From a virus: a stretch of DNA of 22,816 nucleotides. Shown in pieces: positions 1 to 7,141 of this stretch. Every line of letters starts with the position of its first letter. Positions within the stretch are counted from its first letter, which is position 1. A program made the position numbers and the translations under genes. Below the pieces are notes generated by a model. It was not told where the DNA came from. It did no database searches and worked only from the letters and a program-made list of their open reading frames with translations. The DNA is taken from positions 1-22,816 of IMG/VR virus record IMGVR_UViG_3300020205_000692, one strand, 5' to 3'.

Positions 1-1
1 C

Positions 2-1714
2 AGAGGAGATGTTAATCCTGGTTCTACCGCAGGAATGCCAACAGATCAGTTTGCAGACTTTGTTTCTAGAGCAGCAAGTATTCCCCTAGAACGGCGTGTA
101 TTCCTGCCAACCTACTGGCTCCTTGATGGACCTTCAACATTTAGACCAAACGATTACTTCTTCAAGAGAACTGCGGATGGAACCACATACACAGGAAACA
201 TACCTGGTGCAACATATCTAAGTACTGACTATGATGGTGGTACATTCAGCAATCTTGATACCTCTCCCTTGAGGTTCAATACTCCTTGGGCATATGTAAA
301 CCGCGAGACGGCAAAAACATCATATAAAAACTTCCTGCAACAGGCAAAGGATGTGGGTCAACTTTTCAGTGTTGTCAATGATGATAATGAGGCACTGGAT
401 ATATTCAGCATTGGATCTTTTTATAATACTCACGCTGCTGGTACTGCGGCACTGGATTCGTTCGTCAATACCTACCCGTGGCTAGAAGTCCCCGATGCAA
501 GGCGTTTCGGAGCCATCATGGATGATCCTAGGTTTGTTGGAATCACAAACAGCGTGACGAATCGGACACTTGCACAAGAGTTCAAGCATCATTATGATTC
601 GATTCTGACGAGTGAGGGTATGGGTGTTTGTGGGGCAAGTGCAGCAGCCATACTGACTTTCTTCACTAATGTGAATAATAGAAATGACTTCAAAGCACCT
701 TGGGGCATTACCGAGCAAATATTGAAGATGTATGCATGGAACTCTGCGATCTATACATTCTGTCACGGAGACTTGAAATCCAAGATCATCGGCGACTCGT
801 TGAATGAAACAGCCGGATTCCCAAGTACCAAGAAGTACTCATCTACTCTCTATGCAACCAATGCAGCAGAGGCTAAATTTGCCACGGATCTCAATGGTCA
901 TCGCAGAGTGCAAGAACATATTACTGGCTATGGACATGAGGTGCATTCTTATGGTCAGTTGGCGGGTGGAAAGAATGCATTGGGTGTTGATCCATCGGGT
1001 GGTGCAGGACCAATAAATCTGTATGGGTATCCACCAGGTGCTACGACCGACGAGGCAACTCGCTATGGCAAGTCATTTGGATGGCATCCTGTTGCAGAGG
1101 GAGGCATTACATTCGGATGTCCTGCATATCAGGCATTCATTGCAGATGTCCGTAGGTTCCGAGGAATACTTCGTACAAGACCACAGGCATATCAGGATGG
1201 CATTCGTACATGGATCTTAGGATCTCTCACTGGTGCATTTGGTGGATGGAGTGGAGATGCTTCCTACACTCAGTTCTATGAAGGAAACTCATATGCAACT
1301 GAATACTATAAGGAGCAGTTCTACCATCTCTGTCTGAATGGAATTGAGGCATTCCACATCTTCAATCCGAGCGGACCAGTTTCTCTACCGAACCAACTTC
1401 TCATCGACTGGAAAGTCATCAGCGGAAACACGGTTGGCATTCCATGTACCAATGCTACTGGTGCCACTGGTGCTACCATCGACCGCATCGATCTGTATCA
1501 AGCGGGAACCAATCAGGTGATCAGCGGAGCATACATCGGCAATACAGCCGAAAGATTGTGGAGAATAACGGTTCCGCCTGGAAAGAATCAGTTGGTTAGA
1601 GGAAGCACGGCTCAGTCAAATATTCCTGAAACTATTCGGATTCCGTCTGGTTCGCGTGGAGTATGGCTTACTGCTCCTGCATCTTATGGTATGCCTGATT
1701 ATTCGAGTGAATGA
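2..1714 (+). CDS. Large unrecognised phage protein, 5' end outside window
   Basis: The frame is open from the first complete codon at position 2, and the first ATG (35) has no well-placed ribosome site, so the gene most likely begins upstream; 570 residues are visible. The protein is rich in Gly, Thr, Asn and aromatic residues and has no obvious membrane segment. A Trp/Tyr-rich stretch near nt 1190-1370 (including residues WILGSLTGAFGGW, then YYKEQFYHLCLNG) is vaguely like a beta/alpha-barrel glycosidase. The end (nt 1440-1714) looks beta-rich, with a short Gly-Ala-Thr repeat. Composition suits a virion or secreted carbohydrate-active protein, but I do not recognise the family. It sits directly before the replication block, separated from the next gene by a hairpin. 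Coding status is firm from length and codon pattern; function is unknown. Confidence 0.85.
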   Translation, partial: RGDVNPGSTAGMPTDQFADFVSRAASIPLERRVFLPTYWLLDGPSTFRPNDYFFKRTADGTTYTGNIPGATYLSTDYDGGTFSNLDTSPLRFNTPWAYVNRETAKTSYKNFLQQAKDVGQLFSVVNDDNEALDIFSIGSFYNTHAAGTAALDSFVNTYPWLEVPDARRFGAIMDDPRFVGITNSVTNRTLAQEFKHHYDSILTSEGMGVCGASAAAILTFFTNVNNRNDFKAPWGITEQILKMYAWNSAIYTFCHGDLKSKIIGDSLNETAGFPSTKKYSSTLYATNAAEAKFATDLNGHRRVQEHITGYGHEVHSYGQLAGGKNALGVDPSGGAGPINLYGYPPGATTDEATRYGKSFGWHPVAEGGITFGCPAYQAFIADVRRFRGILRTRPQAYQDGIRTWILGSLTGAFGGWSGDASYTQFYEGNSYATEYYKEQFYHLCLNGIEAFHIFNPSGPVSLPNQLLIDWKVISGNTVGIPCTNATGATGATIDRIDLYQAGTNQVISGAYIGNTAERLWRITVPPGKNQLVRGSTAQSNIPETIRIPSGSRGVWLTAPASYGMPDYSSE

Positions 1715-1715
1715 C

Positions 1716-1743
1716 TTGACATGCTTAGATCGCGGTGTATGAT
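1716..1743 (+). promoter_or_regulatory. Candidate sigma70-type promoter (TTGACA, 16 bp, TATGAT)
   Basis: A perfect -35 hexamer TTGACA (1716-1721) lies 16 bases before TATGAT (1738-1743), which matches the -10 consensus at five of six positions. It falls in the short gap between the first two genes. The predicted start of transcription is about 1750, the A of the next gene's ATG, so a transcript from here would be nearly leaderless for that gene and would serve mainly gene 46 and beyond. The same bases also form a hairpin, so either role or both may be real. Confidence 0.4.
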
Positions 1744-1752
1744 CTAGGCATG
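1720..1752 (+). other. 12-bp hairpin enclosing the start codon of the next gene
   Basis: CATGCTTAGATC (1720-1731) can pair with GATCTAGGCATG (1741-1752) over 12 base pairs with one T:G wobble, leaving a 9-base loop. No T-run follows, so it is not a canonical intrinsic terminator. The 3' arm ends with the ATG at 1750-1752, so the stem would hide that start codon in any read-through mRNA. It could be a translational switch, an mRNA 3'-end stabiliser for the gene before, or an operator. Confidence 0.5.
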
Positions 1753-2271
1753 AACATTTTCGTACTCAACAACGATCCTGCCATTGCAGCACGGGACATG
1801 TGCGACAAGCATGTAGTGAAGATGATCGTGGAGGGCTGTCAGATGCTCTCTACGAATCATCGTCTATCGGGCAGTCCTACTGTTTATACTGTTCCTATGA
1901 ATCTATACAAGCAAGCATTTGCCAATCATCCTTGCACGGTGTGGGCAAGACAAACCAAAGAGAACTACATGTGGTTGGCAGATCACACACTTGAACTCTG
2001 CTATGAATACACACGAAGGTACAATAGAGTACATTCTTGTGAAGACATGTCTGTTTGGTTCTCCAAGTATTATCCACTTAGGACTCCCGATGGAGACTTG
2101 ACACCATTCGCACAAGCAATGCCTGATCAGTACAAGAACGAGGATGCTGTGGTTGCATATCGCAAGTACTACCTTGGCGAGAAAGCAAGGTTTGCCAAGT
2201 GGAAGAATGGAATCGTCCCTGCTTGGTATTCCGAAAAGAATCCTATGCTTGGTCTTGAGGCTTCCGTATAA
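1750..2271 (+). CDS. Conserved phage protein of unknown function
   Basis: A 173-residue protein starting MNIFVLNNDPAIAA. An in-frame GTG at 1735 would add five residues, but the family pattern I recall begins at this Met. Visible signatures are CDKHVVKMIVEG (about residues 18-29), NHP followed by WARQTKENYMWL in the middle, LTPFAQAMPDQYK, and AYRKYYLGEKARFAKWKNG near the C-terminus. This pattern recurs in many large tailed phages and is usually annotated as hypothetical; a loose link to pyrimidine-dimer glycosylases is sometimes given, which I cannot confirm. The conserved His, Lys, Trp and Tyr residues suggest an enzyme or nucleic-acid-binding protein. It has no clear Shine-Dalgarno, and its start codon lies in the 1720-1752 hairpin. 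It ends inside the late-promoter-like motif before gene 46. Confidence 0.85.
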   Translation: MNIFVLNNDPAIAARDMCDKHVVKMIVEGCQMLSTNHRLSGSPTVYTVPMNLYKQAFANHPCTVWARQTKENYMWLADHTLELCYEYTRRYNRVHSCEDMSVWFSKYYPLRTPDGDLTPFAQAMPDQYKNEDAVVAYRKYYLGEKARFAKWKNGIVPAWYSEKNPMLGLEASV

Positions 2272-2274
2272 ATA
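2267..2274 (+). promoter_or_regulatory. T4 late promoter-like motif TATAAATA
   Basis: An exact match to the T4 late promoter core TATAAATA lies across the stop codon of the preceding gene. In T4 transcription starts about six bases after this box, here near 2280, which is inside the ribosome site GGAG (2279-2282) of gene 46. The leader would be only about nine bases, so use of this site for gene 46 is doubtful unless downstream genes are the target. I saw no other exact TATAAATA on the + strand of the window. Confidence 0.35.
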
Positions 2275-2288
2275 AAGCGGAGTGATAG

Positions 2289-4016
2289 ATGATTGTCTTT
2301 GAGAAACTTCGTTGGAAGAACTTTCTTTCGTATGGGAACTACTTCACACAGATCACGCTCAACAAGAGCGAGATGACCTTGATCTGTGGGGAGAATGGTG
2401 CAGGAAAGACCACCTTTCTTGATGCCATCTGCTTTTGCCTTTTCGGTAAGCCGTTCCGCAACATCAATATCCCCCAACTTGCAAACAGCATCAACAGCAA
2501 GGATTGCATTGTCGAGTGCGAGTTCAGCATCGGCACGAACAAGTACCTGGTTCGCCGTGGCTTGAACCCGAAGATATTTGAAGTCCACAAGAACGATGAG
2601 ATGCTTGATCAGGACTCCAAGTCCAAGGATCATCAGAAGATGCTTGAGGAGCATATCCTCAAGATGTCTTTCAAGTCCTTCTGTCAAGTCGTGATACTTG
2701 GTTCTACGAACTACATCCCATTCATGCGATTGCCAGCAGCCGACCGCCGCTCCATTGTTGAGTCTCTACTTGACATCGGTGTGTTCTCTTCCATGAATGT
2801 CGTTCTCAAGAACCGCATCTCCACCAATAAAGAGGAGATCCGTTCATGTGATACCGCAATGGAGATTCTACTCAGTAAGATTGAGACTCAGCGAAAGTAT
2901 CTCAATATGCTTGAGGATAAGAGCAGAAGTTCTCTTGATGAACTTGAAGTGGAACTCAAGAAGAACAAGGACAATCGCGACAGCCTTTCGGCATTGTCCG
3001 TCAAGGGAGGGGACTTGCTATCTACCTTCACGAAGAACCGAGATCTCTATCGTAAGAAGATTACGAATCTATCTGATCTCAAAAAACTCAAGATCAACCT
3101 TGAGCGTAAGATCGATGCTCTTGATGCTGATATTTCTTTGTATGCGACTACGAAGGAGATACCATGTCCTTCCTGTGGAAGAGAAATGACGGACGAGCAT
3201 CGTCAGACGGAGATCGCTGGAAAAACCAACAAGCGTTCTGAGATCAATATTGCATTGACTGATCTTGACTCAAAGATAGTCACGGAAAACTTATTCATTG
3301 TCACCAACAAGTTGGATGTGGTTGAGGAGCAATATAACAAGTTTCAGATTGTGCTGAATGAGCATCGGCAGAAACTTGGGGTTGCTGAGAAGATGATCGA
3401 ACGGATCATCTCCGAGATGGAGAAGATCAAGAAGTCGCAGCAGTCACTTGAGGACGAGCAGACTGCACTTGAGGAACTTGTTGACAGATCTGAGGCAGGA
3501 AAGAGAAATCTTGAAGAGAAGCAGCATGAGCAGAGGCTTCTTGGTTCGGCTCAGATCATTCTCAAGGATAGTGGAATCAAGACCAAGGTGATCCGTTACT
3601 ATCTTCCGATCATGAACAAGTTGATCAATCACTACCTTGCTTGTATGGATTTCTTCGTTCAGTTCAACCTTGATGAGAACTTTGAAGAGACGATCAAGTC
3701 CCGCCATCGCGACGAGTTCACCTATGCATCTTTCAGTGAGGGTGAGAAGATGCGAATCGATCTCTCCTTGCTTCTTGCATGGCGTGAGATTGCGCGGTTA
3801 AAGAACAGCACGAACTGTAACCTCCTTGTCCTTGATGAAGTCTTTGATTCAAGTCTTGACGGAACGGGCATGGATGAGTTCATGAAGTTGCTCAAGGGTA
3901 TGGGGGCGCGATGCAATATCTTCGTGATCTCTCACAAGAGCGATCAGTTGCTTGATAAGTTTCAAGAAGTCCTTATCTTCAAGAAGAAGAACAACTTCAG
4001 TAGGATTACCACATGA
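2289..4016 (+). CDS. 46: gp46-like recombination endonuclease subunit (Rad50/SbcC family)
   Basis: A 575-residue SMC-like ATPase that, with gp47, resects double-strand ends for recombination-dependent replication and repair. Seen in the sequence: Walker A GENGAGKT at residues 34-41, a long charged coiled-coil region (about 170-440) interrupted by the zinc-hook CPSC (Cys293, Cys296), the ABC signature FSEGEK at 482-487, and Walker B with catalytic LDE (Asp516-Glu517). Length is close to T4 gp46 (560 residues). The ATG at 2289 has GGAG six bases upstream. The next gene overlaps its stop (ATGA), suggesting coupled translation. Gene 47, the usual partner, is not immediately upstream; two unrelated genes are there instead. 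Confidence 0.97.
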   Translation: MIVFEKLRWKNFLSYGNYFTQITLNKSEMTLICGENGAGKTTFLDAICFCLFGKPFRNINIPQLANSINSKDCIVECEFSIGTNKYLVRRGLNPKIFEVHKNDEMLDQDSKSKDHQKMLEEHILKMSFKSFCQVVILGSTNYIPFMRLPAADRRSIVESLLDIGVFSSMNVVLKNRISTNKEEIRSCDTAMEILLSKIETQRKYLNMLEDKSRSSLDELEVELKKNKDNRDSLSALSVKGGDLLSTFTKNRDLYRKKITNLSDLKKLKINLERKIDALDADISLYATTKEIPCPSCGREMTDEHRQTEIAGKTNKRSEINIALTDLDSKIVTENLFIVTNKLDVVEEQYNKFQIVLNEHRQKLGVAEKMIERIISEMEKIKKSQQSLEDEQTALEELVDRSEAGKRNLEEKQHEQRLLGSAQIILKDSGIKTKVIRYYLPIMNKLINHYLACMDFFVQFNLDENFEETIKSRHRDEFTYASFSEGEKMRIDLSLLLAWREIARLKNSTNCNLLVLDEVFDSSLDGTGMDEFMKLLKGMGARCNIFVISHKSDQLLDKFQEVLIFKKKNNFSRITT

Positions 4017-4453
4017 TGGAAAACTATTTCGGTCGCAAGTTCACATCTGCGTGGCAGTTTGCCGATGCACAGTTATCGCGAGGGTTCAAGAATGCCAAGA
4101 TTTCTGAAGAGATACGGGACATCAGAGACATATGCTGTCACGGTTCCGAAGAACTAAACATTCCACCGTGCGAGTCGAGGCAGGAGAGCAAGTTCTATGC
4201 AAAATCTTTTGTGTGTGGAGAGTGTGGCTGTGGCGACTATACACATACCCAACTGACGAATCTTACAGAGAATCATTATTCCAAGTTGGATTATCCTAGA
4301 ATCATTTGCCCCAAGCAGATGCCTGGATTCACAAACTATGTTTCACTAACCATTTCGGAGAATAATATGAGAAAGAAGTTGATCGAAGAGACTTTTGGTG
4401 TAGAGTACCTATCTCAACTATTAGAGAAGAAGGAGTCAGAAGGTGAGCCGTAA
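4013..4453 (+). CDS. Small Cys-rich phage protein, possible zinc ribbon
   Basis: A 146-residue protein whose ATG overlaps the gene 46 stop (ATGA), with AGGA seven bases upstream; a second ATG at 4016 would remove one residue. It carries CxxCxC at Cys68, Cys71 and Cys73, another Cys at 99, and a CCH cluster at 41-43, which together could bind zinc. The C-terminus (about 115-146) is charged and probably helical. I do not recognise a named family. It sits between genes 46 and 45, the interval that in T4 holds rpbA (RNA polymerase-binding protein), but I see no convincing similarity to RpbA. Being coupled to gene 46 and the clamp gene, a role in recombination, replication or late transcription is likely but unproven. 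Confidence 0.85.
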   Translation: MMENYFGRKFTSAWQFADAQLSRGFKNAKISEEIRDIRDICCHGSEELNIPPCESRQESKFYAKSFVCGECGCGDYTHTQLTNLTENHYSKLDYPRIICPKQMPGFTNYVSLTISENNMRKKLIEETFGVEYLSQLLEKKESEGEP

Positions 4454-4631
4454 CTGGAACGACGAAGGCTTCGGGCGCACGGAAGATCAACGCCCTACCC
4501 CAAATGGTAGGAAGAAGGATCGGCGCGAGAAGCGACATGACGCAAAGAACCACCTACGAGACCTGAAGGACATGGTCAATGGTGGCGAGGATATATTTGA
4601 TGTTATTGAAGAAATCACTGAAGAGGAATAA
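4443..4631 (+). CDS. Small basic/acidic phage protein ahead of the clamp gene
   Basis: A 62-residue protein with a GTG start, supported by a strong AAGGAG at 4430-4435 seven bases upstream, overlapping the previous gene by 11 bases. The middle is very basic (RKKDRREKRHDAK, about residues 23-35) and the end is acidic (EDIFDVIEEITEEE). The high charge and lack of hydrophobic core suggest a mostly helical or disordered nucleic-acid- or protein-binding factor. The stop lies three bases before the clamp ATG, so it is part of the same translation unit. I recall similar short charged proteins at this place in marine T4-like phages, but no function. Confidence 0.8.
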   Translation: MSRNWNDEGFGRTEDQRPTPNGRKKDRREKRHDAKNHLRDLKDMVNGGEDIFDVIEEITEEE

Positions 4632-4634
4632 CCC

Positions 4635-5309
4635 ATGAAAATAAGCAAGAAGACATTCGACATCCTAAAAAACTTTTCCGGCATCCGCTCAAGCATTCAT
4701 GTTGAGCAGGGCAATGTCATTCGTACTGTATCAACTGCCAAGAACATCATGGCAGAGGCAAAGGTGGAGGAGGATTTCGTCAAACCCTTTGCTATCTTTG
4801 ATCTTGGCAAGTTCATTGCCACGACCTCCTTGTTCGGAACTCCTGAGTATCAGTTCAACGACAAGTTCGTGACCATCAAGGCAAACAATAGTTCCGTGAA
4901 CTACTTCTATGCCGACGAGAAGTTGGTTGAGAAGGCAAACAAGTCTATCAAGATGCCAGCCCTGACAGTATCGTTCGATCTGACTCAGAATCAGATTGCT
5001 GAGATTCAGAAGGCATCCTCCGTGCTGCAACTTGATGCTGTCTGCATCAGGAACACAGAGGCGGGTGGTATTGAGATGGTGGCATTCGACCGCAAGGTGG
5101 GTCTGAACAGTTCATCGAATGTGTTCACGATGATTCTGTCAGATCAGACGGATAACAAGTTCAATCTCTTCATGGACATCGAACTTCTGAAGATGATCCC
5201 CGATGACTACAAGGTCGAGGTGGGTGGAACTGCCGTTGCCAAGTTCACAGGCAAGAACAATTCCGTTTCTTATTGGATCGCTCTCCGTTCAGAATCAACC
5301 AAGTCGTGA
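4635..5309 (+). CDS. 45: gp45-like sliding clamp
   Basis: A 224-residue protein (T4 gp45: 228) that should form the trimeric DNA sliding clamp, tethering the polymerase and, in T4, activating late transcription. The start MKISKKTFDILKNFS and the two-part beta-rich layout, with a second domain from about residue 110 (LTVSFDLTQNQIAEIQKAS), fit the family. GAGG lies eight bases before the ATG. Identity is strengthened by the position directly before the clamp-loader pair. The polymerase encoded at 11177 ends in a short hydrophobic tail that could be its clamp-binding peptide. Gene 44 begins seven bases after the stop. Confidence 0.93.
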   Translation: MKISKKTFDILKNFSGIRSSIHVEQGNVIRTVSTAKNIMAEAKVEEDFVKPFAIFDLGKFIATTSLFGTPEYQFNDKFVTIKANNSSVNYFYADEKLVEKANKSIKMPALTVSFDLTQNQIAEIQKASSVLQLDAVCIRNTEAGGIEMVAFDRKVGLNSSSNVFTMILSDQTDNKFNLFMDIELLKMIPDDYKVEVGGTAVAKFTGKNNSVSYWIALRSESTKS

Positions 5310-5316
5310 GGAAAAC

Positions 5317-6264
5317 ATGCTTGCTACTGATGAATATCTTTGGTCAGAGAAATACCGCCCTCGTCGGATTGCTGACTGCGTCCTTCCTGAAGACATTCTG
5401 AAGACATTTGAGGATAGCATAGAGAAGGGACAGATTCAGAATCTGCTCCTTGCAGGTGGACCTGGTGTTGGCAAGACAACTGTTGCGAAGGCACTTTGCG
5501 ATGAGATGAACTGTGATTGGATCATCATCAACTGCTCTGAGGATGGAAACATCGACACCCTGAGAACCCGAATCCGCGACTTTGCGAGTTCGGTTTCGTT
5601 CAGCGGTGGCAACAAGGTGGTCATCCTAGACGAGTTCGACTACTCCAATCCACAGTCTATGCAGCCAGCACTTCGTGGCTTCATGGAGGAGTTCTCTAGG
5701 AACTGCCGCTTCATACTGACTTGCAACTACAAGAACAGAATCATCCAACCCCTGCATTCCCGTTGTACAGTCATTGACTTCCGCATTCCCTCTGCGGAGA
5801 AGCCGAAGATGGCAAAGCAGATGCACAAGCGGATCTGTGCAATCCTCGATGCAGAGGAGATTGAATATGACACCAAGGTGGTTGCTGAACTCGTCATGCG
5901 TAGGTTCCCTGACTTTCGTAAACTTATCAACGACCTACAGAAGTATGCCTTGGGTGGCAAGATCGATATTGGAATCCTTGGAACCACGGCAACCGACAAG
6001 GTCAATGACTTGATCGGTTTCATGAAGAAGAAAGAGTTTGGGTCGATTCGCAAGTGGGTGGCAAACAATATCGACAATGACCATGTTGGTCTGTTCCGTA
6101 CCATCTATGATGGGGTCTATGAGATTCTTGAGGCTCAGTCCATTCCACAGGCAATCCTTATCCTTGCGGAATATCAGTACAAGTCTGCCTTCGTTGCTGA
6201 TCAAGAGATCAACACGATGGCATGTCTGAGTGAAATGATGGTTTCCTGTGAGTTCAAGAAATGA
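5317..6264 (+). CDS. 44: gp44-like clamp loader ATPase (AAA+)
   Basis: A 315-residue AAA+ ATPase (T4 gp44: 319) that with gp62 loads the clamp at primer-template junctions. Motifs seen: the N-terminal WSEKYRPRRI box typical of clamp loaders, Walker A GGPGVGKT at 47-54, Walker B LDEFD with Asp105-Glu106, and the arginine-finger SRC at 148-150 (HSRCTVIDF). The frame is open further upstream, but only the ATG at 5317 fits the family start and has a nearby GAGGA; longer forms would overlap the clamp gene by about 100 bases. The stop overlaps the gene 62 start (ATGA), as in T4, where coupling helps set the 4:1 subunit ratio. Confidence 0.96.
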   Translation: MLATDEYLWSEKYRPRRIADCVLPEDILKTFEDSIEKGQIQNLLLAGGPGVGKTTVAKALCDEMNCDWIIINCSEDGNIDTLRTRIRDFASSVSFSGGNKVVILDEFDYSNPQSMQPALRGFMEEFSRNCRFILTCNYKNRIIQPLHSRCTVIDFRIPSAEKPKMAKQMHKRICAILDAEEIEYDTKVVAELVMRRFPDFRKLINDLQKYALGGKIDIGILGTTATDKVNDLIGFMKKKEFGSIRKWVANNIDNDHVGLFRTIYDGVYEILEAQSIPQAILILAEYQYKSAFVADQEINTMACLSEMMVSCEFKK

Positions 6265-6662
6265 ACGACAATCCATTTGATTTTCTGAACAGCATCAACA
6301 TCAGCAAAAAGAATCTTATCCGTGAGGACGGACGGGGGGCATCTGAGTATGCCCCCTACCTCATGAACAAGGGTCTGTCTCAGTTTCCTGATACTATCAT
6401 CCAAGCCAATGAGATGAACTTCCGTTGCCATATGGACAAGCAGATGCAGTATGAGTTTCTGTTGCACTCCGTTCGTCCGAGGAAGCGAATGTCTAAGTGG
6501 GCAAAGAAAGAGGATGCGGAACTGGTTCAGACCATTTCCGACCTGTTCAACTGCTCCATCAAGAAGGCAGAGCAACTGAGGGATACCCTTGGTGCCAAGG
6601 TGGTTGCAGAGATCGTGACTCGCAGTAAGAAGATGTATGGGGGTATTCAAAATGCTAAATAA
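6261..6662 (+). CDS. 62: gp62-like clamp loader small subunit
   Basis: A 133-residue protein overlapping the gene 44 stop by four bases. It starts MNDNPFDFLNSINISKKNLI and is mostly helical. T4 gp62 is longer (187 residues); shorter forms of this size are what I recall from marine T4-like phages. Gp62 has no ATPase motifs; it holds the gp44 tetramer and contacts the clamp. Assignment rests mainly on invariant position between 44 and regA plus the NPFDFLNSI start, since this subunit is poorly conserved. No other candidate for the subunit is present. Confidence 0.88.
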   Translation: MNDNPFDFLNSINISKKNLIREDGRGASEYAPYLMNKGLSQFPDTIIQANEMNFRCHMDKQMQYEFLLHSVRPRKRMSKWAKKEDAELVQTISDLFNCSIKKAEQLRDTLGAKVVAEIVTRSKKMYGGIQNAK

Positions 6663-6674
6663 TCAAAGACATTC

Positions 6675-6682
6675 TGTTATGT
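6675..6682 (+). promoter_or_regulatory. Candidate RegA-binding site in the regA leader
   Basis: The leader between gene 62 and regA contains TGTTATGT, preceded by TTC and followed by TGA. As I recall, RNA selected for binding T4 RegA has the core UUGUUAUGUAA, so eight consecutive bases match. T4 RegA represses many early mRNAs, including its own, by binding near start codons. The ATG inside the site (6679) is out of frame with regA and opens a 28-codon frame ending at 6765, overlapping the regA start. It may be a decoy start or simply the repressor site. Confidence 0.35.
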
Positions 6683-6703
6683 TGATTGATTGGCGAGGAT
6701 ACT

Positions 6704-7120
6704 ATGGAAAAAAGAATATTGAACCTCAAGGCAGACGATCTGCTAGAGGTGACCCTAAAGGCTGAGGATGATTTTCTTAAGGTGCGCGAGACCCTGACTA
6801 GAATGGGTGTCTCGTCTAAGAAGGAAAATAAACTCTATCAGAGTTGCCATATCCTACACAAGCGCGGTAAGTTCTACATCGTACATTTCAAAGAACTGTT
6901 TGCGCTAGATGGTCTACCGACCGACATTGACGATACCGACATCGGCAGACGGAACACGATTGCCAATCTCCTTGATGAGTGGGGTCTTGTTGAGATAGTC
7001 GATGATAAGAAAGCAAGCGACCCTATTGTTTCTCTTGCACAGATGAAGATAATCCCGTTTAAAGACAAGCAAAACTGGGAACTCGTACCTAAGTATCACA
7101 TAGGTAAGAAGAAGCCCTGA
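6704..7120 (+). CDS. regA: RegA translational repressor
   Basis: A 138-residue protein (T4 RegA: 122) that in T4 binds U-rich sequences at initiation regions of early mRNAs and blocks ribosomes. The start MEKRILNLKADDLLEVTLKA and the mid-protein pattern CHILHKRGKFYIVHFKELFALDG (about residues 46-68) match the family; IGRRNTIANLLDEWGLVE follows at about 86-103. The frame extends to a TTG at 6686, but the ATG at 6704 has GAGG five bases upstream and fits the family start. It sits directly after gene 62, as in T4. The next two genes have identical AT-rich initiation regions that could be its targets. Confidence 0.94.
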   Translation: MEKRILNLKADDLLEVTLKAEDDFLKVRETLTRMGVSSKKENKLYQSCHILHKRGKFYIVHFKELFALDGLPTDIDDTDIGRRNTIANLLDEWGLVEIVDDKKASDPIVSLAQMKIIPFKDKQNWELVPKYHIGKKKP

Positions 7121-7132
7121 CCACGGAGAGTT

Positions 7133-7141
7133 TATATTATG
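7133..7141 (+). promoter_or_regulatory. TATATTATG initiation-region motif, copy 1
   Basis: The nine bases TATATTATG end in the start codon of the glycosyltransferase gene and recur exactly at 8426-8434, at the start of the dUTPase gene. GGAG lies at 7125-7128, an unusually long ten bases from the ATG. The U-rich run directly before AUG resembles the class of sequence T4 RegA binds, so this is a candidate repressor operator. Confidence 0.3.

Noticed and set aside
1735-1749. GTG at 1735 as alternative start of the 1750 gene
   Set aside because: It lies in the hairpin loop, has no ribosome site, and adds five residues not present in the family pattern I recall.
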